Part shown: positions 1 to 11,698 of the stretch, piece after piece | Numbering within the stretch: the stretch's first letter is position 1 | How the letters are laid out: each line of letters begins with the position of its first letter | Assembly (NCBI GenBank): GCA_022494885.1 | Contig: JAGVSM010001675.1 | Location: forward strand, 1-64,000 | DNA: 64,000 bases | Direction: 5' to 3' | Origin: Micrasema longulum | Lineage: Eukaryota > Arthropoda > Insecta > Trichoptera > Brachycentridae | The notes under the pieces: model-generated | The model's input: the letters and a program-made list of their open reading frames with translations, nothing else | Databases searched by the model: none | What the model was told of the DNA's origin: nothing | Program-made: the position numbers and the translations under genes

Positions 1-3
1 TTT

Positions 4-696
4 TCTTTAAATATATAATTCCTCTGTACGTGTGATGTCACTGAACTCCTCTTAAGCGGCTTAACCGATTTACGTGCGGTTTTCAGATAAATATAGATCT
101 TTGCGCTGTGCGTGTTCGCAGATATTAAAATCTCCAATCCAATGTGTAAAAAAGAAGTGAGGAGCATAAATGTTTAATTCATCGATCTACTAGGGTTGCA
201 GGAGAATGCGTTTACAAAAAAATTGAAAGATGTTGTTTTTTTGTGTATAAAAAAGTTTCTTTTTGAGTGTTTATAAACAAAATTTGCTTTTTATGGATTC
301 CAATCAAATTATTTTCTTAAATTCCTTGTAATTTTTTCCCATTTATTTCTTTTTACTGGATGTTTGGTAATACTAAAATAATATTAAATTCAATACATTT
401 TTAAAAATCGTATTCCTGCATAAGTGCACCACTCTGTTGGTGAGAAGACCGGAGTTTGACGTTTGCAAAAAGAATGCCATATTTAAAAAAATATTTATTT
501 TGTGTTTTGGAATTCAACCATAAACAAGTACCTAGGTACTTACTTAAATTCAATATTGGAATATTATCAATTTTTAGTTTTTGAATTTAATCACAAACAA
601 TTACCTAGGTACCTACTTATCAATGAAAAGTCTTTTTCCAAGCTAATAGCAAGCAAGCGAACCTTCCGGCAGGACAACATCTATCGGGTCCGCTAG
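4..696 (+). mobile_element. Non-autonomous Helitron, copy 1
   Basis: The stretch opens with TC (positions 4-5), runs through the same 'ataattcctctgtacgtg' head as the copy at 5767, and closes with 'gggtccgctag' followed by T at 697. TC at the 5' end and CTRR before a T at the 3' end are the known terminal signature of Helitrons. It has no inverted repeats and no Rep/helicase coding sequence, so it must have been moved by an autonomous relative. The short ORF inside (502-696) is not a gene. The 5' end is less certain than in copy 2 because the preceding base is T rather than A and the window edge is only three bases away. Confidence 0.75.
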
Positions 697-699
697 TAT

Positions 700-1880
700 A
701 CTATAAATAAATAATGTGTTATTTTTTTTAAAGTGTTCCTCGCCCCGCGATTATGAATTAGAATGATCAAAAACCGAAAGACTTTCCACGATATGCAGAA
801 ATAGTTTTTTTCCTATTTTGGACATATTGTCAGAAAGTACGAGCAGAGTCGCGAGAAACTGGCGGTAACAGAGACTGTCAAAGGTTGAAGAGCAAGAGGA
901 GAGTCTTCTACGAAATAAATTGATCTAACTAAGGAATCGACGGGGCTCTACTCGCTAAACGCTGCCCTCAACTTGTCCCAAGATTAGAAGGAATGGAGGG
1001 GTAGCGTTCACCTGGTGTATGACATTCTCGGAGACGACGACGCCGAAGACGCTCACAATTGAGCGAGACGATAATGACGAAGAGTTTTACCAAAAATAAA
1101 ATTTAAATACTCTGCGCCGCGATTATCAATGCTTTCTTCATCGTTTTATAGCGAACGGTATAAACTTAAATCGATACCTATGTAAGAAAATGTGTAAATT
1201 TGTATGAAAATTCAAATAGTCATTCATTAGAAGTTTTTTTTTTTAAATGAAATATTAAAAAAAAACAAATGGTTGCTTACTTCTGCAGGGGAGAAGCGAT
1301 GGGGTCGCGGCGCGTGGTTGACGGTGTATTAGACCCCCCTTCTCATTTAAAAATGTCAAAACAAAATTTCCATCGAGCAATTTTTCCTTTAATTATGATT
1401 TATTAAAAATGTTAATCGGTTTGAGGTTGGCACTTTTTTTCTTAAAAGCCTATTTAAAATATGAGAAAGAAATAAGTAAATTTTGAAGTCGAATTCAATT
1501 CTGACATAACTGTCACTTTAACAAAACGAGCGCCGAGATGTGAAAATAATATCGCTAAATTCTGTCGTATAAACAAATAAAAGTACCTTAGTTAGAAAGT
1601 TACCACTCTAAAAAAATTATTCGGTTATTATATTTTTTCCATCTGTTTTACTATCTTTCCGAGTGTATTTATCGAGACGTTAAAGGAGCCGGCTTTGTAG
1701 TTGATCGGTAGATACATACAGACGATCGTTAAGCGTACCGTCTAGGTGATTTCCAAAAGTCATACAAAATTCATGTTCAAGCGAGCATTTTTTGCTTGAA
1801 TTAGGATTTATTGGAGTTTATAATCGCTTTGAAGTGAGCATTTTTTATTACAGAAGCCTATTTAAACTATAAATTAGAAA
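700..1880. other. Gene-free A+T-rich stretch with a MITE fragment
   Basis: No coding region is supported. At about 1265-1345 there is a degenerate piece of the sequence found inside the MITE at 22154-22519 ('aaatggttgcttacttctgc'). The rest shows nothing recognisable. Confidence 0.5.
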
Positions 1881-2153
1881 TGTTTTAAATGTTAATGACG
1901 TAAGGAACGCGGACTAATCGTTTGTCGGTATGACAAGTAGTTAGTACATACCAAGGTAAGATACAGATAGTACAGAAGTTAAGTATACCGTCTCGATATA
2001 TACAGATTAAGATAGCGATCATAATCGAGGCACTGTAATTGAACACGTTTAGAAAAAAAAATGTAAACACATTCTATTCTCATACTGAAAACTTAATTTA
2101 ACTAACTGTAGATAAAATTGAAGATAATTTTTTCTTTCTATTAGAATACGGAC

Positions 2154-2400
2154 CTTGGGCTACGATTATGAACAGCTATCTTCATCGGTATATACTAAGA
2201 CTGTATAAACTAATATCGATATTTATGTATGAAAGTGTGTATATTTGTGCGAAAATTCAAGGTATCTTCGTCGGTAACCGGTAATTGAACGTGTTTAGAA
2301 ATTGTAAACATATTATATTTTTTATACAGAAAGCTTAATTTTACTTTGTAGATAATATTGAAGATAAATTTTAACTTCCCATCAGAATGCGTACCCTGAG
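2154..2400. repeat. MITE, 'ctatcttcatcgg' family
   Basis: The left end 'cttgggctacgattatgaac' followed by 'agctatcttcatcgg' and the right end 'cccatcagaatgcgtaccctgag' form imperfect inverted ends. The same arrangement occurs at 42531-42781, and partial copies lie at 1886-2153 and 15640-15760. The unit is about 250 bp and has no coding capacity. Confidence 0.6.
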
Positions 2401-2759
2401 CTGGTATTCTGAACGGATTTGCGAGGGAAGAAATCGCTCTGTTAGCGTGTATTTAGTACGTAAATAAACGTTAAAAATGCGTTTTCTACGCGCAATTTTG
2501 CGTTCAGAATAGCGCCGCGGGGGTGGTTCGCTCTCGTAGCCGTAGAAAACGTTTTTATCTCGTGTATTTACATTATATAATATTTACAAAGTACACGAGG
2601 TAAAAGTGTTTTCTACAGCCGCGAGAGCGTTTGAATATCCTCCTGGGGTGCTATTCTGAACCACTCTTGCAGTACGAGAAAACAGTTTGTCTCGTGTATT
2701 TTGTATGTAAACACACGAGATAATACGGCCACGAGAGCGTTTGGAATACAAGCCCTGGG
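2400..2759. repeat. Three adjoining CpG-rich palindromic MITEs
   Basis: Three palindromic units of 110-130 bp lie end to end at 2400-2516, 2520-2641 and 2642-2759. Each starts near 'ctggtattctgaac' and ends with its complement near 'tttggaatacaagccctggg'. The middles contain 'cgcgagagcgtt' and 'tctcgtgtattta' arms that pair with each other. The same family is at 10785-10850, 21798-21910, 26336-26451, 26445-26570 and 32107-32208. The units are strikingly rich in CG compared with their surroundings. Confidence 0.7.
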
Positions 2760-3024
2760 ATATTAAAAGGTTAAAGTCTTATTCAGCTAACGGGGTGTGG
2801 TTATGGTCGTGGCAGCGTCACGGACTCATGGATCACAGGTCTTGCAGCTATACATTTTTGAGTGTAATGATGGATTCGAAACTTATATTTCATCAAAATA
2901 CTTATGTAGATGATAACGAAAAAGATAGCAAAAAAATATTCAACTCTGGGAAAAATAAAACAATTATTGATAAGGATTCATGCGAAAAAAATTCCAACAC
3001 AATTATTGTTACAACACAATTATT

Positions 3025-3335
3025 ATAAATAATTCAGTCAGATGACTCTCTTCACAACAATAAAGGTTTCGGCTCTTTAACTTCACTAAAATCAACAAAT
3101 GGAAGGATTAAAGAAATATGGATGTTCAAACATGGGCAAAATGGTGAATGTTACACAGTGTGTAAAGTGGCCACATAAACCAGCCAATGACAGGTCATAA
3201 GCCCTGTAAATGCCTTGACTTCCATATTCCCTTATTTAAGGTATTCTCCATCCCTGTTGTAATTTGTTAATCTTAATGACCCCCGAGGGGGTGAAATCCA
3301 GTCTTTTGTCTATAAACATTTGGACAAACTCAAAG
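3025..3335 (-). repeat. 310-bp interspersed repeat (family F), full copy
   Basis: This unit reads from 'aataattcagtcagatgactctc' through 'tgacaggtcataagccctgt' to 'catttggacaaactcaa'. About a dozen copies in both orientations lie in the window, at 5508-5690, 15242-15600, 15905-16230, 16975-17400, 17444-19413 (several), 21500-21775, 38570-38760, 55265-55365 and 55925-56400. It has no coding capacity. It forms the arms of the large foldback at 17444-19413, so it is probably the terminal part of a foldback-type DNA transposon; that classification is my inference. Confidence 0.65.
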
Positions 3336-3424
3336 CCTTAAGAATTAATTTTTGAAAAAACGATACACAAGTGTAAATTCGATGTTAAATGAATTAAAAG
3401 TACTAAAATGCATGCAAATAAAAA

Positions 3425-4955
3425 ATTCAAATACGATTATTTATTTATTTATTTATTTTACTAGGTAAACAAACAGTATGTACACATATATTGCCAATTT
3501 CTTTGTATATTAGAGTAAGAAACTCATGCACACACCAAAAAAATTGTTTACACTTAATACAATAATTTTAATTATGTTCAATATAATAAATGTAAAAGTA
3601 AAGAAATGAAAAAATATTTATATAATAATAATGTTAAATGTCTGCTTCTCTCAAAATTTCAATAATTTTTGACCTAAATTTACATACATTGTCACAAAAA
3701 ATATCAGCCTCGGTAAATATATTGTTATACTGGTCGCATATTCTAGGTATTGTAGATTGTTTAAAATAGTTTGTTGACGCGTTTTCAGTGTAAAACAAAA
3801 GATTTTGTCTTGTCAGTCTAGATGGCACACGGAATGGAAGTCTTTCTAGTAGGTTAGGAGAATCAATTTTGTTATTAATTAATTTGAATAAAAATAACTG
3901 GTCCAACATTATTCTTCGATTTTTAAGAGAGTTTATTCCATGGTACTGCATACTTTCAGCATGATTAGAAGGTTAATGTTTAACCGGTAGTCGACCTGCT
4001 TAAAAAAATTTTTGTTGGACCCTTTCTAGTCTATTAATACTTACATTATAGTAAGGTGACCAAATAGGAGTACAGTATTCTACCTGGGGACGAACAAATG
4101 TTTTGTAGAGTTTTTCATATGTCTCCGCATGTTTAAAAGGTTTTGATACTCGCATAATAAGTCCAACCATTTTATATGCTTTTTTTTAGGACTGATTCAA
4201 TATGAATATTAAACATTAGTTTTGAGTAAATAATAACACCTAAGTCGCAAATTTGACTATCTGTTATAGAGATCGGGGTATTATTAAAAGAGTAAGGAAA
4301 GCTGATTGTTGTTTGTTTGCGCGAAATACAAAATGAATGACATTTACTAATATTTAATTCCAGTAAATTTTGATTACAATACTGAAAAAGTCTGTCGAGA
4401 TCTTCTTGCATTTTTGCACAGTCAGTGTGAGATTTAATGCAGGCGTAAACTTTCATGTCATCAGCAAAGGATATGAATTTACAATATTTAAAGCATTTGT
4501 TTATATCATAAGTATATGCGTTAAATAGTAGAGGGCCCAGGTGAGAACCTTGTGGTACACCAGAAGGTATAGTTACAAAGTGTGAATTATAGCCTTCAAT
4601 TGTTACACTCTGTAACCTTTTTTCTAGGTATGATGTAAACCATTTGAGTAAATCCCCATGGATACCCATGCACCGTAATTTATTAATTAAAATTTGATGA
4701 TTTACCCTGTCAAATGCTTTGGAATAGTCGGTGTATATGACATCTGTCTGATTGTTACTACGCAAGTTTTGCAGAGCAAAGTCTGTGAAAATTGTAAGAT
4801 TCGATAAAACTCACCGTTGTTTTAGAAAACCGTGCTGTTGATTTGGAATATATTTTAAAATAAGGGGATATATTTGTGTATAGTATTATTAATTCTAAAG
4901 ACAACACAGAATTCAAAAAAATATACACCAAAGTCAACATGAACATGATCACAAT
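3425..4955 (-). mobile_element. 5'-truncated LINE with reverse transcriptase (CR1/jockey-like)
   Basis: Read on the minus strand this is the 3' part of a non-LTR retrotransposon. The reverse transcriptase fragment at 4172-4850 shows the motifs in order: QHGF (with a TGA stop a few codons later), YTDYSKAFDRV, SGVPQGSHLGPLLFNAY, and the catalytic FADD in place of the usual YADD. The C-terminal tail follows at 3634-3951 in a shifted frame, with the thumb-like 'LTRQNLLFY' segment. The 3' end is an (ATTT)n-type simple tail at 3437-3460. An internal stop and at least one frameshift make it dead. The 5' end adjoins the MITE starting near 4957. The clade is judged from motif style only. Confidence 0.85.
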
Positions 4956-4956
4956 A

Positions 4957-5210
4957 CCTGGGCCCCGATTGCAATGGAAAGTTAACAGAGTTGTCTTAGA
5001 CTGTTTATAAAGAAAAACAGATAATTGTGTACGAAAATGAGAATATTTGCATGAACATTTAAATTTATTAATATTATATTAAATTTATTTAATATTATTG
5101 AAAATGTTTAGAAAAAAAATGGATGCATATTCTGCTTTTCATACAGAGAACTTTTTTTTTCCGTGTAGATAAAATTGAAGATAAACGATAACATTGTAAT
5201 CGGGGTCCAG
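4957..5210. repeat. MITE with 'ggccccgattgcaat' inverted ends
   Basis: The left end 'cctgggccccgattgcaatg' is matched by 'cattgtaatcggggtccag' at the right end. A related single end is seen near 9486-9510 ('ctgatcacaataggaagttaac'). The inside contains 'gtagataaaattgaagataa', also seen in the MITEs at 2154 and 42531, so these families share internal sequence. Confidence 0.6.
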
Positions 5211-5507
5211 AGTAAAGTTAAAAATTAGACTCCCATTTAGAAAAAAGGCGAAATCTCAAAATTCTATTTTGCATAAGGCAGTAAAAAATATTATAACATT
5301 GGAAAAAACATTTATGAACAAAAAAATATGTCAAAATACAAACGAAATATGTGTTAAACAACTTATAAATGAAATATTTGTAAGTATATTGTTAATATTA
5401 GACCACATATAAAAATATGTTTATGTGTGTCCTATTTCAAGATTTTTTTTTAATTTTTTTTTTTTATATTATGAATTTGTTGCAACATAAATGGAAAACA
5501 TTTTTGA

Positions 5508-5695
5508 GAAGGTAATATGAAAGTCTAGACATTGACAGGCTTATGACCTGTGATTGGCTAATTTAAGTGGCCATGTCTCTTCCTAAAAACGTTTTCCATC
5601 TCTGTTGCAATAAATTTAGATCTAAATAAATACCTAGGGAGGAAATCCAGCCTGTCAACAAACATTTGGACATACTCAAAACATTCTAGATAAAA
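5508..5695. repeat. Family F repeat, composite copy
   Basis: Contains the family F core 'aggcttatgacctgtgattgg' in one orientation joined to the 'caacaaacatttggacatactcaaa' end in the other. It looks like two partial copies fused, or a copy with an internal inversion. Confidence 0.5.
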
Positions 5696-5766
5696 AATAT
5701 ACATTTCAACATGTTAACCCTAGGTGAAGATTAGGGGCCAAAAAGAACAGCCTGTGTTATTACTTA

Positions 5767-6384
5767 TCTTTTTATATATAATTCCTCTGTACGTGAGTGT
5801 CACTGAACTCCTTCTAAACGGCTTAACCGATTAACTTGTGGTTTTCGGTGAAATGTAGATCTTTGCGCCGCGCGTGTTTGTAGATATTAAAATTTTCAAT
5901 CGAATCTGCAATAAAATAGTTAGAAGCATAAATATTTTTTCATCGACCTACCAGGGTTGCATTCGATAGGAATGCATATACAAAAAAAAATGGAAGGATG
6001 TTTTTTTTGCGTTTAAAAAAAGTTCGCTTTTGAATTTTTTCAAACAACATTCCCTTTTACGGATCCCAATCAGATCCTTTCCCTGCATTCCTTAAAAAAA
6101 ATTCCTATTTATTTCTTTTTGCTGGATTTTTAGAAATACTAAAATAATATTAACTGACATTCAATACATTTTTGAAAATCGCATTCATGAATAAAGAGCA
6201 CCCATGTAACTGAGAAAAGCTGAGTTAGACATTTGAAAAAATAATTCTATGTTGGAAAATTAATTATCTCATGTTTTGGAATTCAACCATAACAAGTACC
6301 TACTTATCAATGAAAACTCTTATTCCAACAAGTCTTATTCGCAAGCCAACGTTCGGGCGGGACAACGTATGTCGGGTCCGCTAG
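5767..6384 (+). mobile_element. Non-autonomous Helitron, copy 2 (complete)
   Basis: The element begins TCTTTTTATATATAATTCC immediately after an A (5766) and ends 'gtcgggtccgctag' immediately before a T (6385). This is the canonical Helitron insertion between A and T with no target duplication. It is 618 bp and non-coding, and shares both ends with the copy at 4-696. A more decayed relative lies near 62030-62880. Confidence 0.85.
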
Positions 6385-7500
6385 TTATCTACATATAAAT
6401 AACATCTACAACGGTAGGCATCCATCAGCAAATTAACGTATATATAGGTACATAATAATCACTGAAAACCTCTCTTCAAACCATTGGCATTAGGTAGGCA
6501 GGCAGGTACATGAAACAATCCTCTAATTACGCTTTTCATGCCTACATAAATCACAAACAATAACAACATTCTCACGTTGCTTTTATCCAAAGCCTGCCAT
6601 ATTTATTTTATTGTATTATTAAGTGTATTCAAACACTTACCGACTTTTTATGTCTACCGGTTTCGAGACGTACCCGTCTCTTCGTCAGGACAATCATTAC
6701 ACCAACAAATATGAAATTGCGCTTTCGCCTTTACCACCACCGCAGTGTACATAGTTTTAACGAAAAAATATATAATTGAAATTCTGAGTTTTAGGGGATG
6801 CAAACACCACCATGTCCGAACATGCGCTAAAATTAGGTTAATAATATTCAGCGATATGTTGCAGAATGTGTGGTGGGGGGGATTAGGAAGGTGAGGATCT
6901 AAGGGGTTAAACTTTATACGATTGGTTTATTTTAAAATAAAAAAGTGGGCTTTATTGAAAATATATTTTATTATTTATTAGGGGAATATAATTTTTAATG
7001 TAAAATTCTTCCGTTTATTTTAGTCCATTTTTATTATTTGAATGTAAAATTTTAACTCCTGTAAATTTATTAAAATCGTGATTTGAATTTATGTGGTGAT
7101 TGTTAAACTCTATTTTTTTTAAATTATAACATCTCATGTGTTCTTAAATGCGAAAATCAAAGCTACGTGACGTTCTCCCAATATACCTAGATTAACATGA
7201 ATTGCATTGTTATTAGTCCTCCCCTGAGTTGTTCAATATATCGTTTTTATGTTTACAATTTATTGGTAATTTTCCAATGTTATTTTTAGTATAAAAGGCA
7301 AGTTTAATATGTTTTAGCAATAATTTTAAATTTCAACTGCGAACAGTGATTGAATTAGAAATTTGATGGGGAGGTGTAGGGGATTGTGGAAGGGATGCTA
7401 GTTTGGGGAATTAAGGATTTACTACATTTTCAAATTATTAAAAACAAAATGAAAAATGGAAGTTTTTTTTTTTTAAGTTTACAATGAGATATAATGTTTA
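6385..7500. other. Gene-free stretch with a foldback near 6650
   Basis: At 6650-6690 there is 'gtctaccggtttcgagacgtacccgtctcttcg', whose 'gagacg'/'cgtctc' arms form a small hairpin next to an 'accggtttcgagac' motif; this resembles the loop of the foldback at 13266. No gene is supported. Confidence 0.4.
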
Positions 7501-7639
7501 CAATGAGATAGCCTCTAAAGTTTCACGGCCTGGTCTTGAAACTTGTGTATAATATGTACAATGTACTAGAACTGCAGCGGAGTGGCGGTTACGTGTCCAT
7601 TATCATCATTATCATCATAATCATTACATGCCCGCTACC

Positions 7640-7860
7640 CAGCTGGAGCGTATGGTGCCCGCAAAGATCCTCCAGCACTTGTGCATCCTCCCAAATCACG
7701 TTCACGTCCCGCAGACATGAACTGCCGACGAACCGTCGCAGCGAACGTCCATGACGTCAAGAACCTGATGTAAAGTAGGCAAGCCCGGTGAAGACTTTCA
7801 GGGCGCATCCGCAGTACTCGTATATGGCCAAACCATCTGTATCGCCGCTGCATGATAAAA
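7640..7860 (-). mobile_element. LINE C-terminal remnant (RTE-like)
   Basis: The minus-strand reading MQRRYRWFGHIRVLRMRPESL followed by WTFAATVRRQFM resembles the 'RWFGHV.RM....RLP' tail seen downstream of the reverse transcriptase in RTE-type LINEs. Only the tail is present, with no catalytic motif. An ATC-rich microsatellite adjoins at 7598-7625. Assignment rests on short motif similarity. Confidence 0.45.
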
Positions 7861-8169
7861 ATTGAAGGGTTTTCATATTTTCCATACTTTACAATGTTGT
7901 GTTCAACACAATTCAAATGCTTTACGAATTTTCCATACAGAATGCTTTTGCGGTTAGTGAAAAAACATTCCAATTTCAGTAAAGCAGTTTTTGGAAGAAA
8001 AAAAAACAATTTTCAGCCGAGTTTTCTGCGTCCGTTTTCTTATTACTTCATTCCTTACAGAGTCAAACCACCGCACACCCAAAATTCTTTTGAGACATCT
8101 TTTCTCAAAACTCAATATTTTGCCGTTTGGGGCCCTTTGATTTTTTTTTTGTACGGTGCGGCCTAAGCC

Positions 8170-10500
8170 AATGGGGAAGTTCAGTGGTTTTTTAATTTTT
8201 TTTATTTGTTAATAGACAATTAAACTGAGCCAATTTTTTTAAAAACATTTTTTATCTATCGTATTATCAGCGCTACGATTTTTTAAATTTGTCTATTTCT
8301 GAAATAACTCCGCGTGTGACGTCAGTGGTTCATTTCCACTTACTCTCGTTAAGTTCTTCCCAGTGGTCCAGAAAAGGCAAGCAACCCGGAAATCTTTCAT
8401 AGCTGTCATATCATAAGTTGATTCATATTAACCGGTGACGTATTTTTTAGTGCGTTTTTATTAAAATATTTTTTATTATTTTTTTCGTACATTTTCAAGA
8501 AACTTTGCCGTACAATTTAATGCTCTAATTTTTACCCCGCGCAAGAAAACATTTTTTGTGTCCAATTTCCCGTAGGGCTGAAGTTCCTCATTACAACAGT
8601 TATATAAGAAACAAAAATAACATAAAACTATATAGAAAAGACAAACAAGGGCAATAAAAATTAGAATGTTCATGGAAGCAGAGAGAGAGGGAGGAAAGTA
8701 GAGTAGCTATACAATGTCTTCTCCTTTTTATGTACTTTTTAATTAATATTTTTATTTTTTTAAAATTCAATTATTTTCCCCTCTCCTTCTGCATTCATAA
8801 AAAAATAGTGGGAAATCTGTAATTGGTCTTACTTTTTTTAATTGTTCTTTTGTACCTTGTTTTATAATAAATAAATAAACAAATAAACTGAAAATAAATA
8901 AAAAAAACTGTCAGAATAATGGTATACAATATATTCATAATCACGATAAACATATAAGACTTCGAGCTAAACCGTGCCAACCCATCTTCATCACACGCTG
9001 TAAACGCCTTTTTTGAGTTTATGATTCCTCCATACATCATTTATACAAACACATATAAAAAAAGCTCTGTTCCTAATTGATTGCGGAGCCCCGCATCAAG
9101 GAGTTAAATGTTTTTAACATAGCTGTGTAGGATCATTCCAAAATGCCCCAATCGCTAATCAAAATTACGAGATTGGAAACAAAAAAATAATTGGTATATT
9201 GTTTTAATGAATATAATAATGGCGTTCTTTTGTAGGTAAGCGGTTGAAAACAATTCATTACATACCTATTCAAATTTTAGATCACTTTGTGTTGCGCGGC
9301 GTTGTTGTCCGAATCCCATTTTTTTCGTCAACAATAAATATATATTCAAGATCGCAGAGTTCCTGAGAGGGGGGAATCGATATCAGTCAGGGGGTATAAA
9401 CCATAAAATCCACAAGAATTGTGATGAGAAATTATGGAATTGCACAACTTATCGAACTTGCGATTCCGAACCAGCCTGAACCAGGCCCTGATCACAATAG
9501 GAAGTTAACGGAGTTATATTTTTTTTATTGCTTTTTCAAATTTTAAAGATTATTTGCTTACCTATTATTCTTTTTTTTCCTCTGCTGCATTGACATGTTT
9601 TTATACTTATAAACTACCTTTATTGTAAATGTGTATGAAATTAAAAATAAAGGATCGCCCGAAAACCTCTAATAACGCACTTCTCCAAGCCATTGTCTTT
9701 ATTCAATAAAATATTCACATTATTACAATATAAATTCATTATAAAGAAACCAAAATATTAAAATACATTTTGTCCCGATAAACTATTCAATAATAGTTTG
9801 TCATCGGGTGCTCAGACATTAGTTTGAATTAATAATCAAATAAAAGAGTACAGACATAATACCGTATACGTATAAAATAATGAACATATATCATTTTGTT
9901 TTTGATGCTTTGAAAAATATTATTAAGAAGAAAAAAAACTCAACAAAACCAGATAAAAATGGTTTAAAGAAATATTTTTTAGAAAAGTAAGAAAATAGAG
10001 TAAAATAATACAGTTAAAAATAAAGAATAGCTATTTACTTGGATATACGAGTATTTTAAATATAGGGAAAAAATATAAACATCTATAAATAGCGTGTGCT
10101 CATAAATTTAATCAAAACAAGATAAAAAATAAAACAAAGTAAATCTAAAATTTCAATTCATATCTACAGAAAAAATAAATTATATGAAAATTAAAAGAAC
10201 CTATTAAAATTAAGGTCTAAAAAATGTTAATAAAATAAAAAGAAATAAAAGAAAAGGTTAACCTAAGAAAACAACAAAATTGTATTCAATGAGAGATAAA
10301 AAATATTTTACATAAATAATAAATTAATATAGGCTATAGCTGCATATACCATTGAAATATTATTACGATTTTTTGTCCTTTTATTAAGAAAACTATCGGT
10401 TGTCAAATTGTTGAGTACACAGTATTCATTACCAACGATAGCTACGACTAACCTCACTTACAAAATTTCAGTGAACATTATTTGATATCGGCAATAATAA
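8170..10500. other. Gene-free A+T-rich stretch
   Basis: No coding region is supported. A 'gcgctacgat...tctgaaataactccgcgtgtgacgtca' segment at 8268-8322 recurs at 63545-63600, so it belongs to a decayed repeat. The part from about 9690 to 10350 is very A+T-rich and could be a LINE 3' untranslated region on the minus strand, but no coding part is attached. Confidence 0.4.
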
Positions 10501-10639
10501 CTCTGCTTTCGGCCTGCTTTTAGTTTCGACAGAAACTAAATAATAAAACTGCACTTTGAATTGGGTAGATATTAGATATACATAAAAAACCTTGGCTTGT
10601 TTTTATACTTTTAATCGCAGCTCTGTAATAACTATGGCA

Positions 10640-10790
10640 ACCTGCCACATAGGTGTTATGGAACAGGAAAATATTGTAAAATGGGGAGATGCTACATCTT
10701 CGCCTTTTTATTTGAAATGTGGAGTCCGACAAGGAGGTTGTCTGTCTCCGGCACTTTTAGATATATATATGGATGACCTTACCGTGCTCG
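10640..10790 (+). mobile_element. RTE-type reverse transcriptase fragment
   Basis: The reading VKWGDATSSPFYLKCGVRQG continuing GCLSPALLDIYMDDL matches the RTE-clade segment that precedes the catalytic box ('...GVRQGG.LSP.LFN.YMD.L'). The fragment is about 50 residues, is cut at its 5' side, and is interrupted on the right by half of a CpG-rich MITE (10785-10850). It is dead. Confidence 0.75.
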
Positions 10791-10940
10791 CGAGTACGCG
10801 AGATAAAAGTGTTTTCTAAGGCCGCGCAAGCGTTTGGAATATTACCCCAGGTACATAACTAAATCAGCACAAAATGTCGTAAAAAAGTTATTTCTTTCAA
10901 TCAATTTATATTTTCATCACTCTGCAGTGTAGGTACTCAA

Positions 10941-11103
10941 ATTTTGTTCAAAAACTTTGCTTCAAAAAAGGAAAAAAAAATATGTATGAAGCCTATGTAA
11001 AAATTAAAATATGTTATATGCAACTAATTTTGTTCAAAAACTTTGTTTCAAAAAAGGAAAAAAAAATATGTATGAGGCCTATGTAAAAATTAAAATATGT
11101 TAC
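10941..11103. repeat. Tandem duplication of a 77-bp unit
   Basis: Positions 10941-11017 and 11027-11103 are nearly identical copies in direct orientation (starting 'attttgttcaaaaactttg'), separated by 9 bp. Differences are few (for example gcttc/gtttc and gaagcc/gaggcc), so the duplication is recent. Confidence 0.8.
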
Positions 11104-11104
11104 T

Positions 11105-11330
11105 ATGGGGAACAGGAAATCAAAATGACATAAACAGACTACAAAGACAGCAAAATAAAATATGTAAGTTAGTATATGACCTTCCCTATCTAACAGCAAC
11201 TAAATAACTTTTTGATCAAACTAAACAATTAAATGTAACTGAACTCTTTAAACTAGAATCCTTAAAATTTATTAATATATTAGCCACTGATATAATTGTA
11301 GACTGTAAGGAATGTAGGTATATTGTTGGT
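11105..11330 (+). mobile_element. LINE C-terminal remnant (CR1/jockey-like)
   Basis: The plus-strand reading WGTGNQNDINRLQRQQNKIC continues with KLVYDLPYLTATK, a stop, then LFDQTKQLNVTELFKLESLK. This is the 'I..LQ..QNK..R.I......T..LF...KIL.V.EL..LE..KFIY' pattern downstream of LINE reverse transcriptases. It has at least one stop and no catalytic domain. Confidence 0.65.
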
Positions 11331-11467
11331 GACAACAATATATATATAATGTGATGTTATTGTAAACACAAAGTCTTCGTTGCAATGTGGTGCGCGTTAG
11401 ACACGGGTGGAAGCATTGTATTTCCAACCACCGAGTAGATCAGGTCCAAGTAGCCAAGTACCTTCCA

Positions 11468-11500
11468 TATAAATGGACAGCGAACCCGCGATCCATCACA
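11468..11500 (+). promoter_or_regulatory. Core promoter of the cuticular protein gene (TATA box plus initiator-like site)
   Basis: TATAAA at 11468-11473 is followed by 'atcaca', with a candidate start at the A of 11498, exactly 30 bases after the first T of the TATA box. The following 200 bases are unusually G+C-rich for this window and free of repeats, as expected for a retained 5' untranslated region, and lead to the start codon at 11699. The start site is inferred; no transcript is available. Confidence 0.6.
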
Positions 11501-11698
11501 ACGAGCGCAGAATTCGCGAAGTGCGCGCGCCGCCGATTGTTCGAGAACGCGATCCGGTCGACATTCGAAACGACAAATTACCGCTTTACCCCTACAACAG
11601 TTGTAACAACTCGCCCCGCGATAGTCCGAGGCGAACAGTGTCGGGTGTCGGTAGAAAGGAAAAGTTAGTGATCGATAGTTCGGCAGTGCGAAATAATA

